Assembly: GCA_963580455.1 (NCBI GenBank)
Contig: OY756966.1
Span: forward strand, 17,611,001-17,675,000
Source of the DNA: Euonymus europaeus
Taxonomy: Eukaryota; Streptophyta; Magnoliopsida; Celastrales; Celastraceae
Direction of reading: 5' to 3'
Length of the DNA: 64,000 nt
Shown: in pieces, positions 12,598-26,362 of the stretch
How positions within the stretch are numbered: the first letter of the stretch is position 1
Layout: every line of letters starts with the position of its first letter
Made by a program: the position numbers and the translations under genes
The notes under the pieces: model-generated
What the model saw: the letters and a program-made list of their open reading frames with translations, nothing else
Told to the model about the DNA's origin: nothing
Database searches by the model: none

Positions 12598-15500
12598 ATA
12601 TGTCAAATTTTTGGAGTATAAGCTTCAGAGATTATTTCGATGCCAAAACACCAACTTTCTACGATAAATAGATAAAACCGTTAAAAGCTCCTCCATAGAG
12701 AGAGTTGAGCAACTTCAGACTATCAAAGTTGCTCGGGATAGACTTTTTATTGTTCTTCTATGTCAACTTTTACGAGTATAAGCTTCCTACATTATTTCGA
12801 TGCCAAAACACCAACTTTCCATGACAAATGGACAAAACCGTTAAAAGCTCCTCCATAGAGAGAGTGGAGCAACTTCGAACTATCAAAGTTGCTCGGGATA
12901 GACTTTTTATTGTTCTTCTATGTCAAATTTTACGAGTATAAGCTTCCTACATTATTTCGATGCCAAGACACCAACTTTCCATGACAAATAGACAAAACCG
13001 TTAAAAGCTCCTCCATAGAGAGAGTTGAGCAACTTCGGACTATCAAACCTGCTCGGGATAGACTTTTATTGTTCTTCTATGTCAACTTTTACGAGTATAA
13101 GCTTCTTACATTATTTCGATGCCAAAACACCGACTTTCTATGAGAAATGGTAAAACCGTTAAAAGCTCCTCCATAGAGAGAGTTGAGCAACTACGGACTA
13201 TCAAAGTTGCTCGGGATAGACTTTTAATTGGTCTTCTATGTCAAATTTAACGAGTATAAGCTTCCTACATTATTTCAATGCCAAAACACCAACTTTCTAT
13301 GAAAAATAGACAAAACCGATAAAAGCTCCTCCATATAGAGAGTTGAGCAACTTCGGACTATCAAAGTTGCTCGTGATAGTCTTTTTATTGTTCTCATATG
13401 TCAAATTTTAGGAGTATAAGCTTCAGAGATTATTTCGATGCCAAACACCAACTTTCTACGACAAATAGATAAAACCGTTAAAAGCTCCTCCATAGAGAGA
13501 GTTGAGCAACTTCGGACTATCAAAGTTGCTCGGGATAGACTTTTTATTGTTCTTCTATGTCAACTTTTATGAGTATAAGCTTCCTACATTATTTCGATGC
13601 CAAAACACCAACTTTCTATGACAAAAAAAAAATCATTAAAAGCTCCACTATAGAAAGTGTTGAGCAACTTCGGACTATCAAAATTGCTTAGGATAGACTT
13701 TTTATTGTTCTTCTATGTCAAATTTTACGAGTATAAGCTTCCTACATTATTTCGATGCCAAAACACCAACTATCCATGACAAATGGACAAAACCGTTAAA
13801 AGCTCCTCCATAGAGAGAGTGGAGCAACTTCGAACTATCAAAGTTGCTCGGGATAGACTTTTTATTGTTCTTCTATGTCAAATTTTACGAGTATAAGCTT
13901 CCTACATTATTTCGATGCCAAAACACCAACTTTCTATGACAAATGGACAAAACCGTTAAAAGCTCCTCCATAGAGAGAGTTGAGCAACTTCGGACTATCA
14001 AACCTGCTCGAGATAGACTTTTTATTGTTCTTCTATGTCAACTTTTACGAGTATAGGCTTCCTACATTATTTCGATGCCAAAACAACAACTTTCTATGAC
14101 AAATGGACAAAACAGTTAAAAGCTCCTTCATAGAGAGAGTTGAGCAACTTCGGACTATCAAACCTGCTCGGGATAGACTTTTATTGTTCTTCTATGTCGA
14201 ATTTTACGAGTTTAAGCTTCCTACATTATTTTGATGCCAAAACACCAACTTTCTATGACAAATAGATAAAATCGTTAAAAGCTCCACCATAGAAAGAGTT
14301 GAGCAACTTCGGACTATTGAAATTGCTCGGGATAGACTTTTTATTGTTCTTCTATGTCAAATTTTACGAGTTTAAGCTTCCTACATTATTTCGATGTCAA
14401 AACACCAACTTTCTATGACAAATGGACAAAACCGTTAAAAGCTCCTCCATAGAGAGAGTTGAGAAACTACGGACTATCAAAGTTGCTCGGGATAGACTTT
14501 TAATTGTTCTTCTATGTCAAATTTAACGAGTATAAGCTTCCTACATTATTTCAATGCCAAAACACCAACTTTCTATGACAAATAGACAAAACCGATAAAA
14601 GCTCCTCCATAGAGAGAGTTGAGCAACTTCGGACTATCAAAGTTGCTCGGGATAGTCTTTTTATTGTTCTCATATGTCAAATTTTAGGAGTATAAGCTTC
14701 AGAGATTATTTCGATGCCAAAACACCAACTTTCTACGACAAATAGATAAAACCGTTAAAAGCTCCTCCATAGAGAGAGTTGAGCAACTTCGGACTATCAA
14801 AGTTGCTCGGGATAGACTTTTTATTGTTCTCCTATGTCAACTTTTACGAGTATAAGCTTCCTACATTATTTCGATGCCAAAACACCAACTTTCCATGACA
14901 AATGGACAAAACCGTTAAAAGCTTCTCCATAGAGAGAGTGGAGCAACTTCGAACTATCAAAGTTGCTCGGGATAGACTTTTTATTGTTCTTCTATGTCAA
15001 ATTTTACGAGTATAAGCTTCCTACATTATTTCGATGACAAAACACCAACTTTCCATGACAAATAGACAAAACCGTTAAAAGCTCCTCCATAGAGAGAGTT
15101 GAGCAACTTCGGACTATCAAACCTGCTCGGGATAGACTTTTTATTGTTCTTCTATGTCAACTTTTACGAGTATAAGCTTATTACATTATTTCGATGCCAA
15201 AACACCAACTTTCTATGACAAATGGACAAAACCGTTAAAAGCTCCTCCATAGAGAGAGTTAAGCAACTACGGACTATCAAAGTTGCTCGGGATAGACTTT
15301 TAATTGGTCTTCTATGTCAAATTTAATGAGTATAAGCTTCCTACATTATTTCAATGCCAAAACACCAACTTTCTATGAAAAATAGACAAAACCGATAAAA
15401 GCTCCTCCATATAGAGAGTTGAGCAACTTCGGACTATCAAAGTTGCTCGGGATAGTCTTTTTATTGTTCTCATATGTCAAATTTTAGGAGTATAAGCTTC

Positions 15501-18500
15501 AGAGATTATTTCGATGCCAAAACACCAACTTTCTACGACAAATAGATAAAACCGTTAAAATCTCCTCCATAGAGAGAGTTGAGCAACTTCGGACTATCAA
15601 AGTTGCTCGGGATATACTTTTTATTGTTCTTCTATGTCAACTTTTATGAGTATAAGCTTCCTACATTATTTCGATGCCAAAACACCAGCTTTCTATGACA
15701 AAAAAATAAAATCATTAAAAGCTCCACTATAGAAAGAGTTGAGCAACTTCGGACTATCAAAATTGCTCGGGATAGACTTTTTATTGTTCTTTTATGTCAA
15801 ATTTTACGAGTATAAGCTTCCTACATTATTTCGATGCCAAAACACCAACTTTCTATGACAAATAGACAAAACCGTTAAAAGCACCTCCATAGAGAGAGTT
15901 GAGCAACTTCGGACTATCAAAGTTGCTCGGGATAGACTTTTTATTTTTCTTCTATGTCATATTTTATGAGTATAAGCTTTCTACATTACTTCGATGCCAA
16001 AATACCAACTCTATGACAAATAGAGAAAACCGTTAAAAGCTCCCCCATAGAGAGAGTTGAGCAACTTCGGACTATCGAAGTTGCTCGGGATAAACTTTTT
16101 ATTGTTCTTCTATGTCAACTTTTACGAGTATAAGCTTCCTACATTATTTCGATGCCAAAACACCAACTTTCCATGACAAATGGACAAAACCGTTAAAAGC
16201 TCCTCCATAGAGAGAGTGGAGCAACTTCGAACTATCAAAGTTGCTCGGGATAGACTTTTTATTGTTCTTCTATGTCAAATTTTACGAGTATAAGCTTCCT
16301 ACATTATTTCGATGCCAAAACACCAACTTTCTATGACAAATGGACAAAACCGTTAAAAGCTCCTCCATAGAGAGAGTTGAGCAACTTCGGACTATCAAAC
16401 CTGCTCGGGATAGACTTTTTATTGTTCTTCTATGTCAAATTTTACGAGTATAGGCTTCCTACATTATTTCGATGCCAAAACAACAACTTTCTATGACAAA
16501 TGGACAGAACCGTTAAAAGCTCCTCCATAGAGAGAGTTGAGCAACTTCGGACTATCAAACCTGCTCGGGATAGACTTTTTATTGTTCTTCTATGTCGAAT
16601 TTTACGAGTTTAAGCTTCCTACATTATTTTGATGCCAAAACACCAACTTTCTATGACAAATAGATAAAATCGTTAAAAGCTCCACCATAGAAAGAGTTGA
16701 GCAACTTCGGACTATCGAAATTGCTCGGGATAGACTTTTTATTGTTCTTCTATGTCAAATTTTACGAGTTTAAGCTTCCTACATTATGTCGATGCCAAAA
16801 CACCAACTTTCTATGACAAATGGACAAAACCGTTAAAAGCTCCTCCATAGAGAGAGTTGAGCAACTACGGACTATCAAAGTTGCTCGGGATAGACTTTTT
16901 CTTGTTCTTCTATGTCAAATTTTACGAGTTTAAGCTTCCTACATTATTTCGATGCCAAAACACCAACTTTCTATGACAAATAGATAAAATCGTTAAAAGC
17001 TCCACCATAGAAAGAGTTGAGCAACTTCGGAGTATCGAAATTGCTCGGGATAGACTTTTTATTGTTCTTCTATGTCAAATTTTACGAGTTTAAGCTTCCT
17101 ACATTATTTCGATGCCAAAACACCAACTTTCTATAACAAATGGACAAAACCGTTAAAAGCTCCTCCGTAGAGAGAGTTGAGAAACTACGGACTATCAAAG
17201 TTGCTCGGGATAGACTTTTAATTGGTCTTCTATGTCAAATTTAACGAGTATAAGCTTCCTACATTATTTCAATGCCAAAACACCAACTTTCTATGACAAA
17301 TAGACAAAATCGATAAAAGCTCCTCCATAGAGAGAGTTGAGCAACTTCGGACTATCAAAGTTGCTCGGGATAGTCTTTTTATTGTTCTCATATGTCAAAT
17401 TTTAGGAGTATAAGCTTCAGAGATTATTTCGATGCCAAAACACCAACTTTCTACGACAAATAGATAAAACCGTTAAAAGCACCTCCATACATAGAGTTGA
17501 GCAACTTCGGACTATCAAAGTTGCTCGGGATAGACTTTTTATTGTTCTTCTATGTCAACTTTTACGAGTATAAGCTTCCTACATTATTTCGATGCCAAAA
17601 CACCAACTTTCCATGACAAATGGACAAAACCGTTAAAAGCTCCTCCATAGAGAGAGTGGAGCAACTTCGAACTATCAAAGTTGCTCGGGATAGACTTTTT
17701 ATTGTTCTTCTATGTCAAATTTTACGAGTATAAGCTTCCTACATTATTTCGATGCCAAAACACCAACTTTCCATGACAAATAGACAAAACCGTTAAAAGC
17801 TCCTCCATAGAGAGAGTTGAGCAACTTCGGACTATCAAACCTGCTCGGGATAGACTTTTTATTGTTCTTCTATGTCAACTTTTACGAGTATAAGCTTCCT
17901 ACATTATTTCGATGCCAAAACAACAACTTTCTATGACAAATGGACAAAACCATTAAAAGCTCCTCCATAGAGAGAGTTGAGCAACTTCGGACTATCAAAC
18001 CTGCTCGGGATAGACTTTTTATTGTTCTTCTATGTCAAATTTTACGAGTATAAGCTTCTTACATTATTTCGATGCCAAAACAACAACTTTCTATGACAAA
18101 TAGACAAAACCGTTAAAAGCACCTCCATAGAGAGAGTTGAGCAACTTCAGACTATCAAAGTTGCTCGGGATAGACTTTTTATTTTTATTCTATGTCATAT
18201 TTTATGAGTATAAGCTTTCTACATTACTTCGATGCCAAAATACCAACTCTACGACAAATAGAGAAAACCGTCAAAAGCTCCTCCATAGAGAGAGTTGAGC
18301 AACTTCGGACTATCAAAGTTGCTCGGGATAGACTTTTTATTGTTCTTCTATGTCAACTTTTACGAGTATAAGCTTCCTACATTATTTCGATGCCAAAACA
18401 CCAACTTTCCGTGACAAATGGACAAAACCGTTAAAAGCTCCTCCATAGAGAGAGTGGAGCAACTTCGAAGTATCAAAGTTGCTCGGGATAGACTTTTTAT

Positions 18501-19307
18501 TGTTCTTCTATGTCAAATTTTACGAGTATAAGCTTCCTACATTATTTCGATGCCTAAACACCAACTTTCTATGACAAATGGACAAAACCGTTAAATGCTC
18601 CTCCATAGAGAGAGTTGAGCAACTTCGGACTATCAAACCTGCTCGGGATAGATTTTTTATTGTTCTTCTATGTCGAATTTTACGAGTTTAAGCTTCCTAC
18701 ATTATTTTGATGCCAAAACACCAACTTTCTATGACAAATGGACAAAACCGTTAAAAGCTCCTCCATAGAGAGAGTTGAGCAACTACGGACTATCAAAGTT
18801 GCTCGGGATAGACTTTTTATTGTTCTTCTATGTCAAATTTTACGAGTTTAAGCTTCCTACATTATTTCGATGCCAAAACACCAATTTTCTATGACAAATA
18901 GATAAAATCGTTAAAAACTCCACCATAGAAAGAGTTGAGCAACTTCGGACTATCGAAATTGCTCGGGATAGACTTTTTATTGTTCTTCTATGTCAAATTT
19001 TACGAGTTTAAGCTTCCTACATTATTTCGATGCCAAAAAACCAACTTTCTATGACAAATGGACAAAACCGTTAAAAGCACCTCCATAGAGAGAGTTGAGA
19101 AACTACGGACTATCAAAGTTGCTCGGGATAGACTTTTAATTGTTCTTGTATGTCAAATTTAACGAGTATAAGCTTCCTACATTATTTCAATGCCAAAACA
19201 CCAACTTTCTATGACAAATAGACAAAACCGATAAAAGCTCCTCCATAGAGAGAGTTGAGCAACTTCGGACTATCAAAGTTGCTCGGGATAGTCTTTTTAT
19301 TGTTCTC
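12598..19307 (+). repeat. Variable-length higher-order repeats delimited by the CTTCAGAGAT monomer
   Basis: The distinctive monomer with ATATGTCAAATTTTAGGAG and CTTCAGAGAT occurs near 12598, 13396, 14671, 15471, 17389 and 19308. Interval 12598-14670 (about 13 monomers) has the same variant order as 14671-17388 (about 17 monomers). The longer copy has two extra monomers including a short TTACTTCG type near 15930-16030, and two extra near 16780-17100. Interval 17389-19307 is about 12 monomers. The A-rich monomer with ATCATTAAAAGCTCCACTATAG occurs at matching places near 13620 and 15700. Confidence 0.65.
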
Positions 19308-20580
19308 ATATGTCAAATTTTAGGAGTATAAGCTTCAGAGATTATTTCGATGCCAAAACACCAACTTTCTATGACAAATAGATAAAACCGTTAAAAGCTC
19401 CTCCATAGAGAGAGTGGAGCAACTTCGGACTATCAAAGTTGCTCGGGATAGACTTTTTATTGTTCTTCTATGTCAACTTTTACGAGTATAAGCTTCCTAC
19501 ATTATTTCGATGCCAAAACACTAACTTTCCATGACAAATGGACAAAACCGTTAAAAGCACCTCCATAGAGAGAGTGGAGCAACTTCGGACTATCAAAGTT
19601 GCTCGGGATAGACTTTTTATTGTTCTTCTATGTCAACTTTTACGAGTATAAGCTTCCTACATTATTTCGATGCCAAAACACCAACTTTCTATGACAAATA
19701 GATAAAACCGTTAAAAGCTCCTCCATAGAGAGAGTGGAGCAACTTCGGACTATCAAAGTTGCTCGGGATAGACTTTTTATTGTTCTTCTATGTCAACTTT
19801 TACGAGTATAAGCTTCCTACATTATTTCGATGCCAAAACACTAACTTTCCATGACAAATGGAAAAAACCGTTAAAAGCTCCTCCATAGAGAGAGTGGAGC
19901 AACTTCGAACTATCAAAGTTGCTCGGGATAAACTTTTTATTGTTCTTCTATGTCAAATTTTACGAGTTTAAGCTTCCTACATTATTTCGATGCCAAAACA
20001 CCAACTTTCTATGACAAATAGATAAAATCATTAAAAGCTCCACCATAGAAAGAGTTGAGCAACTTCGGACTATCAAAATTGCTCGGGATAGACTTTTTAT
20101 TGTTCTTCTATGTCAAATTTTACGAGTTTAAGCTTCCTACATTATTTCGATGTCAAAACACCAACTTTCTATGACAAATGGACAAAACCGTTCAAAGCTC
20201 CTCCATAGAGAGAGTTGAGAAACTACGGACTATCAAAGTTGCTCGGGATAGACTTTTAATTGTTCTTGTATGTCAAATTTAGCGAGTATAAGCTTCCTAC
20301 ATTATTTCAATGCCAAAACACCAACTTTCTATGACAAATAGACAAAACCGATAAAAGCTCCTCCATAGAGAGAGTTGAGCAACTTCGGACTATCAAAGTT
20401 GCTCGGGATAGTCTTTTTATTGTTCTCATATGTCAAATTTTAGGAGTATAAGCTTCAGAGATTATTTCGATGCCAAAACACCAACTTTCTATGACAAATA
20501 GATCAAACCGTTAAAAGCTCCTCCATAGAGAGAGTGGAGCAACTTCGGACTATCAAAGTTGCTCGGGATAGAATTTTTAT
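19141..20580 (+). repeat. 7-monomer repeat with an internal dimer duplication
   Basis: TGTTCTTGTATGTCAAATTTA recurs at 19141 and 20261, an offset of 1120, and the monomers that follow match (GTGGAGCAACTTCGGACT; CTAACTTTCC at about 19521 and 20641). Inside the first copy a two-monomer unit is repeated in tandem: 19341-19660 matches 19661-19980, with AATAGATAAAACCG followed by CTAACTTTCCATGAC. Confidence 0.65.
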
Positions 20581-20758
20581 TGTTCTTCTATGTCAACTTT
20601 TACGAGTATAAGCTTCCTACATTATTTCGATGCCAAAACACTAACTTTCCATGACAAATGGAAAAAACCGTTAAAAGCTCCTCCATAGAGAGAGTGGAGC
20701 AACTTCGAACTATCAAAGTTGCTCGGGATAAACTTTTTATTGTTCTTCTATGTCAAAT

Positions 20759-23700
20759 TTTACGAGTATACGCTTCCTACATTATTTCGATGCCAAAACA
20801 CCAACTTTCTATGACAAATGGACAAAACCGTTAAAAGCTCCTCCATAGAGAGAGTTGAACAACTTCGGACTATCAAACCTGCTCGGGATAGACTTTTTAT
20901 TGTTCTTCTATGTCAACTTTTACGAGTATAAGCTTCCTACATTATTTTGATGCCAAAACAACAACTTTCTATGACAAATGGACAAAACCGTTAAAAGCTC
21001 CTCCATAGAAAGAGTTGAGCAACTTCGGACTATCAAACCTGCTCGGGATAGACTTTTTATTGTTCTTCTATGTCAGATTTTACGAGTTTAAGCTTCCTAC
21101 GTTATTTTGATGCCAAAACAACAACTTTCTATGACAAATAGATAAAATCGTTAAAAGCTCCACCATAGAAAGAGTTGAGCAACTTCAGACTATCGAAATT
21201 GCTCGGGATAGACTTTTTATTGTTCTTCTATGTCAAATTTTACGAGTTTAACCTTCCTACATTATTTCGATGCCAAAACACCAACTTTCTATGACAAATG
21301 AACAAAACCGTTAACAGCTTCTCCATAGAGAGAGTTGAGCAACTGCGGACTATCAAAGTTGCTCGGGATAAACTTTTTATTGTTCTTCTATGTCAAATTT
21401 TACGAGTTTAAGCTTCCTACATTATTTCGATGCCAAAACACCAACTTTCTATGACAAATAGATAAAATCGTTAAAAGCTCCACCATAGAAAGAGTTGAGC
21501 AACTTCGGACTATCGAAATTGCTCGGGATAGACTTTTTATTGTTCTTCTATGTCAAATTTTACGAGTTTAAGCTTCCTACATTATTTCGATGCCAAAACA
21601 CCAACTTTCTATGACAAATGGACAAAACCGTTAAAAGCTCCTCCATAGAGAGAGTTGAGAAACTACGGACTATCAAAGTTGCTTGGGATAGACTTTTAAT
21701 TGTTCTTCTATGTCAAATTTAACGAGTGTAAGCTTCCTACAATATTTCAATGCCAAAACACCAACTTTCGATGACAAATAGACAAAACCGATAAAAGCTC
21801 CTCCATAGAGAGAGTTGAGCAACTTCGGACTATCAAAGTTGCTCGGGATAGTCTTTTTATTGTTCTCATATGTCAAATTTTAGGAGTATAAGCTTCAGAG
21901 ATTATTTCGATGCCAAAACACCAACTTTCTATGACAAATAGATAAAACCGTTAAAAGCTCCTCCATAGAAAGAGTTGAGCAACTTCGGACTATCAAAGTT
22001 GCTCGGGGTAGACTTTTTATTGTTCTTCTATGTCAAATTTTACGAGTATAAGCTTCCTACATTATTTCGTTGCCAAAACACCTACTTTCTATGACAAAAA
22101 ATAAAATCGTTAAAAGCTCCACTATAGAAAGAGTTGAGCAACTTCGGACTATCAAAATTGCTCGGGATAGACTTTTTATTATTCTTCTATGTCAAATTTT
22201 ATGAGTATAAGCTTCCTACATTATTTCGATGCCAAAACACCATCTTTCTATGACAAATAGACAAAACCGTTAAAAGCACCTCCATAGAGAGAGTTGAGAA
22301 ACTTCGGACTATCAAAGTTGCTCGGGATAGACTTTTTATTTTTCTTCTGTCATATTTTATGAGTATAAGCTTTCTACATTACTTCGATGCCAAAATACCA
22401 ACTCTATGACAAATAGAGAAAGCCGTTAAAAGCTCCTGCACAGAGAGAGTTGAGCAACTTCGGACTATCAAAGTTGCTCGGGATAGACTTTTTATTGTTC
22501 TTCTATGTCAACTTTTACGAGTATAAGCTTCCTACATTATTTCGATGCCAAAACACCAACTTTCCGTGACAAATGGACAAAACCGTTAAAAGCTCCTCCA
22601 TAGAGAGAGTGGAGCAACTTCGAACTATCAAAGTTGCTCGGGATAGACTTTTTATTGTTCTTCTATGTCAAATTTTACGAGTATAAGCTTCCTACATTAT
22701 TTCGATGCCTAAACACCAACTTTCTATGACAAATGGACAAAACCGTTAATTGCTCCTCCATAGAGAGAGTTGAGCAACTTCGGACTATCAAACCTGCTCG
22801 GGATAGATTTTTTATTGTTCTTCTATGTCGAATTTTACGAGTTTAAGCTTCCTACATTATTTCGATGCCAAAACACCAACTTTCTATGACAAATGGACAA
22901 AACCGTTAAAAGCTCCGCCATAGAGAGAGTTGAGCAACTACGGACTATCAAAGTTGCTCGGGATAGACTTTTTATTGTTCTTCTATGTCAAATTTTACGA
23001 GTTTAAGCTTCCTACATTATTTCGATGCCAAAACACCAACTTTCTATGACAAATAGATAAAATCGTTAAAAGCACCACCATAGAAAGAGTTGAGCAACTT
23101 CGGACTATCGAAATTGCTCGGGATAGACTTTTTATTGTTCTTCTATGTCAAATTTTACGAGTTTAAGCTTCCTACATTATTTCGATGCCAAAAAACCAAC
23201 TTTCTATGACAAATGGACAAAACCGTTAAAAGCTCCTCCATAGAGAGAGTTGAGCAACTACGGACTATCAAAGTTGCTCGGGATAGACTTTTAATTGTTC
23301 TTCTATGTCAAATTTTATGAGTATAAGCTTCCTACATTATTTCAATGCCAAAACACCAACTTTCTATGACAAATAGACAAAACCGATAAAAGCTCCTTCA
23401 TAGAGAGAGTTGAGCAACTTCGGACTATCAAAGTTGCTCGGGATAGACTTTTTATTGTTCTCATATGTCAAATTTTAGGAGTATAAGCTTCAGAGATTAT
23501 TTCGATGCCAAAACACCAACTTTCTATGACAAATAGATAAAACCGTTAAAAGCTCACGGTTTTACGAGTATAAGCTTCCTACATTATTTCGATGCCAAAA
23601 CACCAACTTTCTATGACAAATGGACAAAACCGTTAAAAGCTCCTCCATAGAGAGAGTTGAACAACTTCGGACTATCAAACCTGCTCGGGATAGACTTTTT

Positions 23701-26362
23701 ATTGTTCTTCTATGTCAACTTTTACGAGTATAAGCTTTCTACATTATTTCGATGCCAAAACAACAACTTTCTATGACAAATGGACAAAACCGTTAAAAGC
23801 TCCTCCATAGAAAGAGTTGAGCAACTTCGGACTATCAAACCTGCTCGGGATAGACTTTTTATTGTTCTTCTATGTCAGATTTTACGAGTTTAAGCTTCCT
23901 ACATTATTTTGATGCCAAAACACCAACTTTCTATGACAAATAGATAAAATCGTTAAAAGCTCCACCAGAGAAAGAGTTGAGCAACTTCGGACTATCGAAA
24001 TTGCTCGGGATAGACTTTTTATTGTTCTTCTATGTCAAATTTTACGAGTTTAAGCTTCCTACAATATTTCGATGCCAAAACACCAACTTTCTATGACAAA
24101 TGAACAAAACCGTTAAAAGCTTCTCCATAGAGAGAGTTGAGCAAATGCGGACTATCAAAGTTGCTCGGGATAGACTTTTTATTGTTCTTCTATGTCAAAT
24201 TTTACGAGTTTAAGCTTGCTACATTATTTCGATGCCAAAACACCAACTTTCTATGACAAATAGATAAAATCGTTAAAAGCTCCACCATTGAAAGAGTTGA
24301 GCAACTTCGGACTATCGAAATTGCTCGGGATAGACTTTTTATTGTTCTTCTATGTCAAATTTTACGAGTTTAAGCTTCCTACATTATTTCGATGCCAAAA
24401 CACCAACTTTCTATGACAAATGGACAAAACCGTTAAAAGCTCCTCCATAGAGAGAGTTGAGAAACTACGGACTATCAAAGTTGCTAGGGATAGACTTTTA
24501 ATTGTTCTTCTATGTCAAATTTAACGAGTGTAAGCTTCCTACAATATTTCAATGCCAAACCACCAACTTTCGATGACAAATAGACAAAACCGATAAAAGC
24601 TCCTCCATAGAGAGAGTTGAGCAACTTCGGACTATCAAAGTTGCTCGGGATAGTCTTTTTATTGTTCTCATATGTCAAATTTTAGGAGTATAAGCTTCAG
24701 AGATTATTTCGATGCCAAAACACCAACTTTCTATGACAAATAGATAAAACCGTTAAAAGCTCCTCCATAGAAAGAGTTGAGCAACTTCGGACTATCAAAG
24801 TTGCTCGGGGTAGACTTTTTATTGTTCTTCTATGTCAAATTTTACGAGTATAAGCTTCCTACATTATTTCGTTGCCAAAACAACAACTTTCTATGACAAA
24901 AAAATAAAATCGTTAAAAGCTCCACTATAGAAAGAGTTGAGCAACTTCGGACTATCAAAATTGCTCGGGATAGACTTTTTATTGTTCTTCTATGTCAAAT
25001 TTTATGAGTATAAGCTTCCTACATTATTTCGATGCCAAAACACCAACTTTCTATGACAAATAGACAAAACCGTTAAAAGCACCTCCATAGAGAGAGTTGA
25101 GAAACTTCGGACTATCAAAGTTGCTCGGGATAGACTTTTTATTTTTCTTCTGTCATATTTTATGAGTATAAGCTTTCTACATTACTTCGATGCCAAAATA
25201 CCAACTCTATGACAAATAGAGAAAGCCGTTAAAAGCTCCTGCATAGAGAGAGTTGAGCAACTTCGGACTATCAAAGTTGCTCGGGATAGATTTTTTATTG
25301 TTCTTCTATGTCGAATTTTACGAGTTTAAGCTTCCTACATTATTTCGATGCCAAAACACCAACTTTCTATGACAAATGGACAAAACCGTTAAAAGCTCCT
25401 CCATAGAGAGAGTTGAGCAACTACGGACTATCAAAGTTGCTCGGGATAGACTTTTTATTGTTCTTCTATGTCAAATTTTACGAGTTTAAGCTTCCTACAT
25501 TATTTCGATGCCAAAACACCAACTTTCTATGACAAATAGATAAAATCGTTAAAAGCACCACCATAGAAAGAGTTGAGCAACTTCGGACTATCGAAATTGC
25601 TCGGGATAGACTTTTTATTGTTCTTCTATGTCAAATTTTACGAGTTTAAGCTTCCTACATTATTTCGATGCCAAAACACCAACTTTCTATGACAAATGGA
25701 CAAAACCGTTAAAAGCTCCTCCATAGAGAGAGTTGAGCAACTACGGACTATCAAAGTTGCTCGGGATAGACTTTTAATTGTTCTTCTACGTCAAATTTTA
25801 TGAGTATAAGCTTCGTACATTATTTCGATGCCAAAAGACCAACTTTCTATGACAAATAGACAAAACCGTTAAAAGCACCTCCATAGAGAGAGTTGAGAAA
25901 CTTCGGACTATCAAAGTTGCTCGGGATAGACTTTTTATTTTTCTTCTGTCATATCTTATGAGTATAAGCTTTCTACATTACTTCGATGCCAAAATACCAA
26001 CTCTATGACAAATAGAGAAAGCCGTTAAAAGCTCCTGCATAGAGAGAGTTGAGCAACTTCGGACTATCAAAGTTGCTCGGGATAGACTTTTTATTGTTCT
26101 TCTATGTCAACTTTTACGAGTATAAGCTTCCTACATTATTTCGATGCCAAAACACCAACTTTCCGTGACAAATGGACAAAACCGTTAAAAGCTCCTCCTT
26201 AGAGAGAGTGGAGCAACTTCGAAGTATCAAAGTTGCTCGGGATAGACTTTTTATTGTTCTTCTATGTCAAATTTTACGAGTATAAGCTTCCTACATTATT
26301 TCGATGCCTAAACATCAACTTTCTATGACAAATGGACAAAACCGTTAAATGCTCCTCCATAG
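20759..26362 (+). repeat. 2802-bp tandem duplication within the satellite
   Basis: The segment from about 20759 repeats from about 23561 at offset 2802. Shared variants include TTGAACAACTTCGG (20855/23657), AATGAACAAAACCGTTAA (21298/24100), TTTCGATGACAAAT (21767/24569), GGGGTAGACTTTTT, TTCGTTGCC and the short TTACTTCG monomer (22380/25182). 2802 is not a multiple of 160 because the junction is non-homologous. In copy 2 about 318 bp (two monomers) are missing near 25285 relative to 22483-22800. A further partial copy of the same run lies at about 30240-31330. Confidence 0.8.
23485..23577. other. Truncated monomer: non-homologous junction
   Basis: HindIII sites at 23485-23490 and 23572-23577 are only 87 bp apart instead of 160. 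The text runs AAAAGCTC, then ACGG, then TTTTACGAGTATAAGC. About 73 bp of monomer, including the whole dyad, are missing, and the few bases between the two parts do not fit either side. This marks the start of the second copy of the 2802-bp duplication, so the event looks like end joining rather than in-register unequal crossing-over. Confidence 0.75.
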
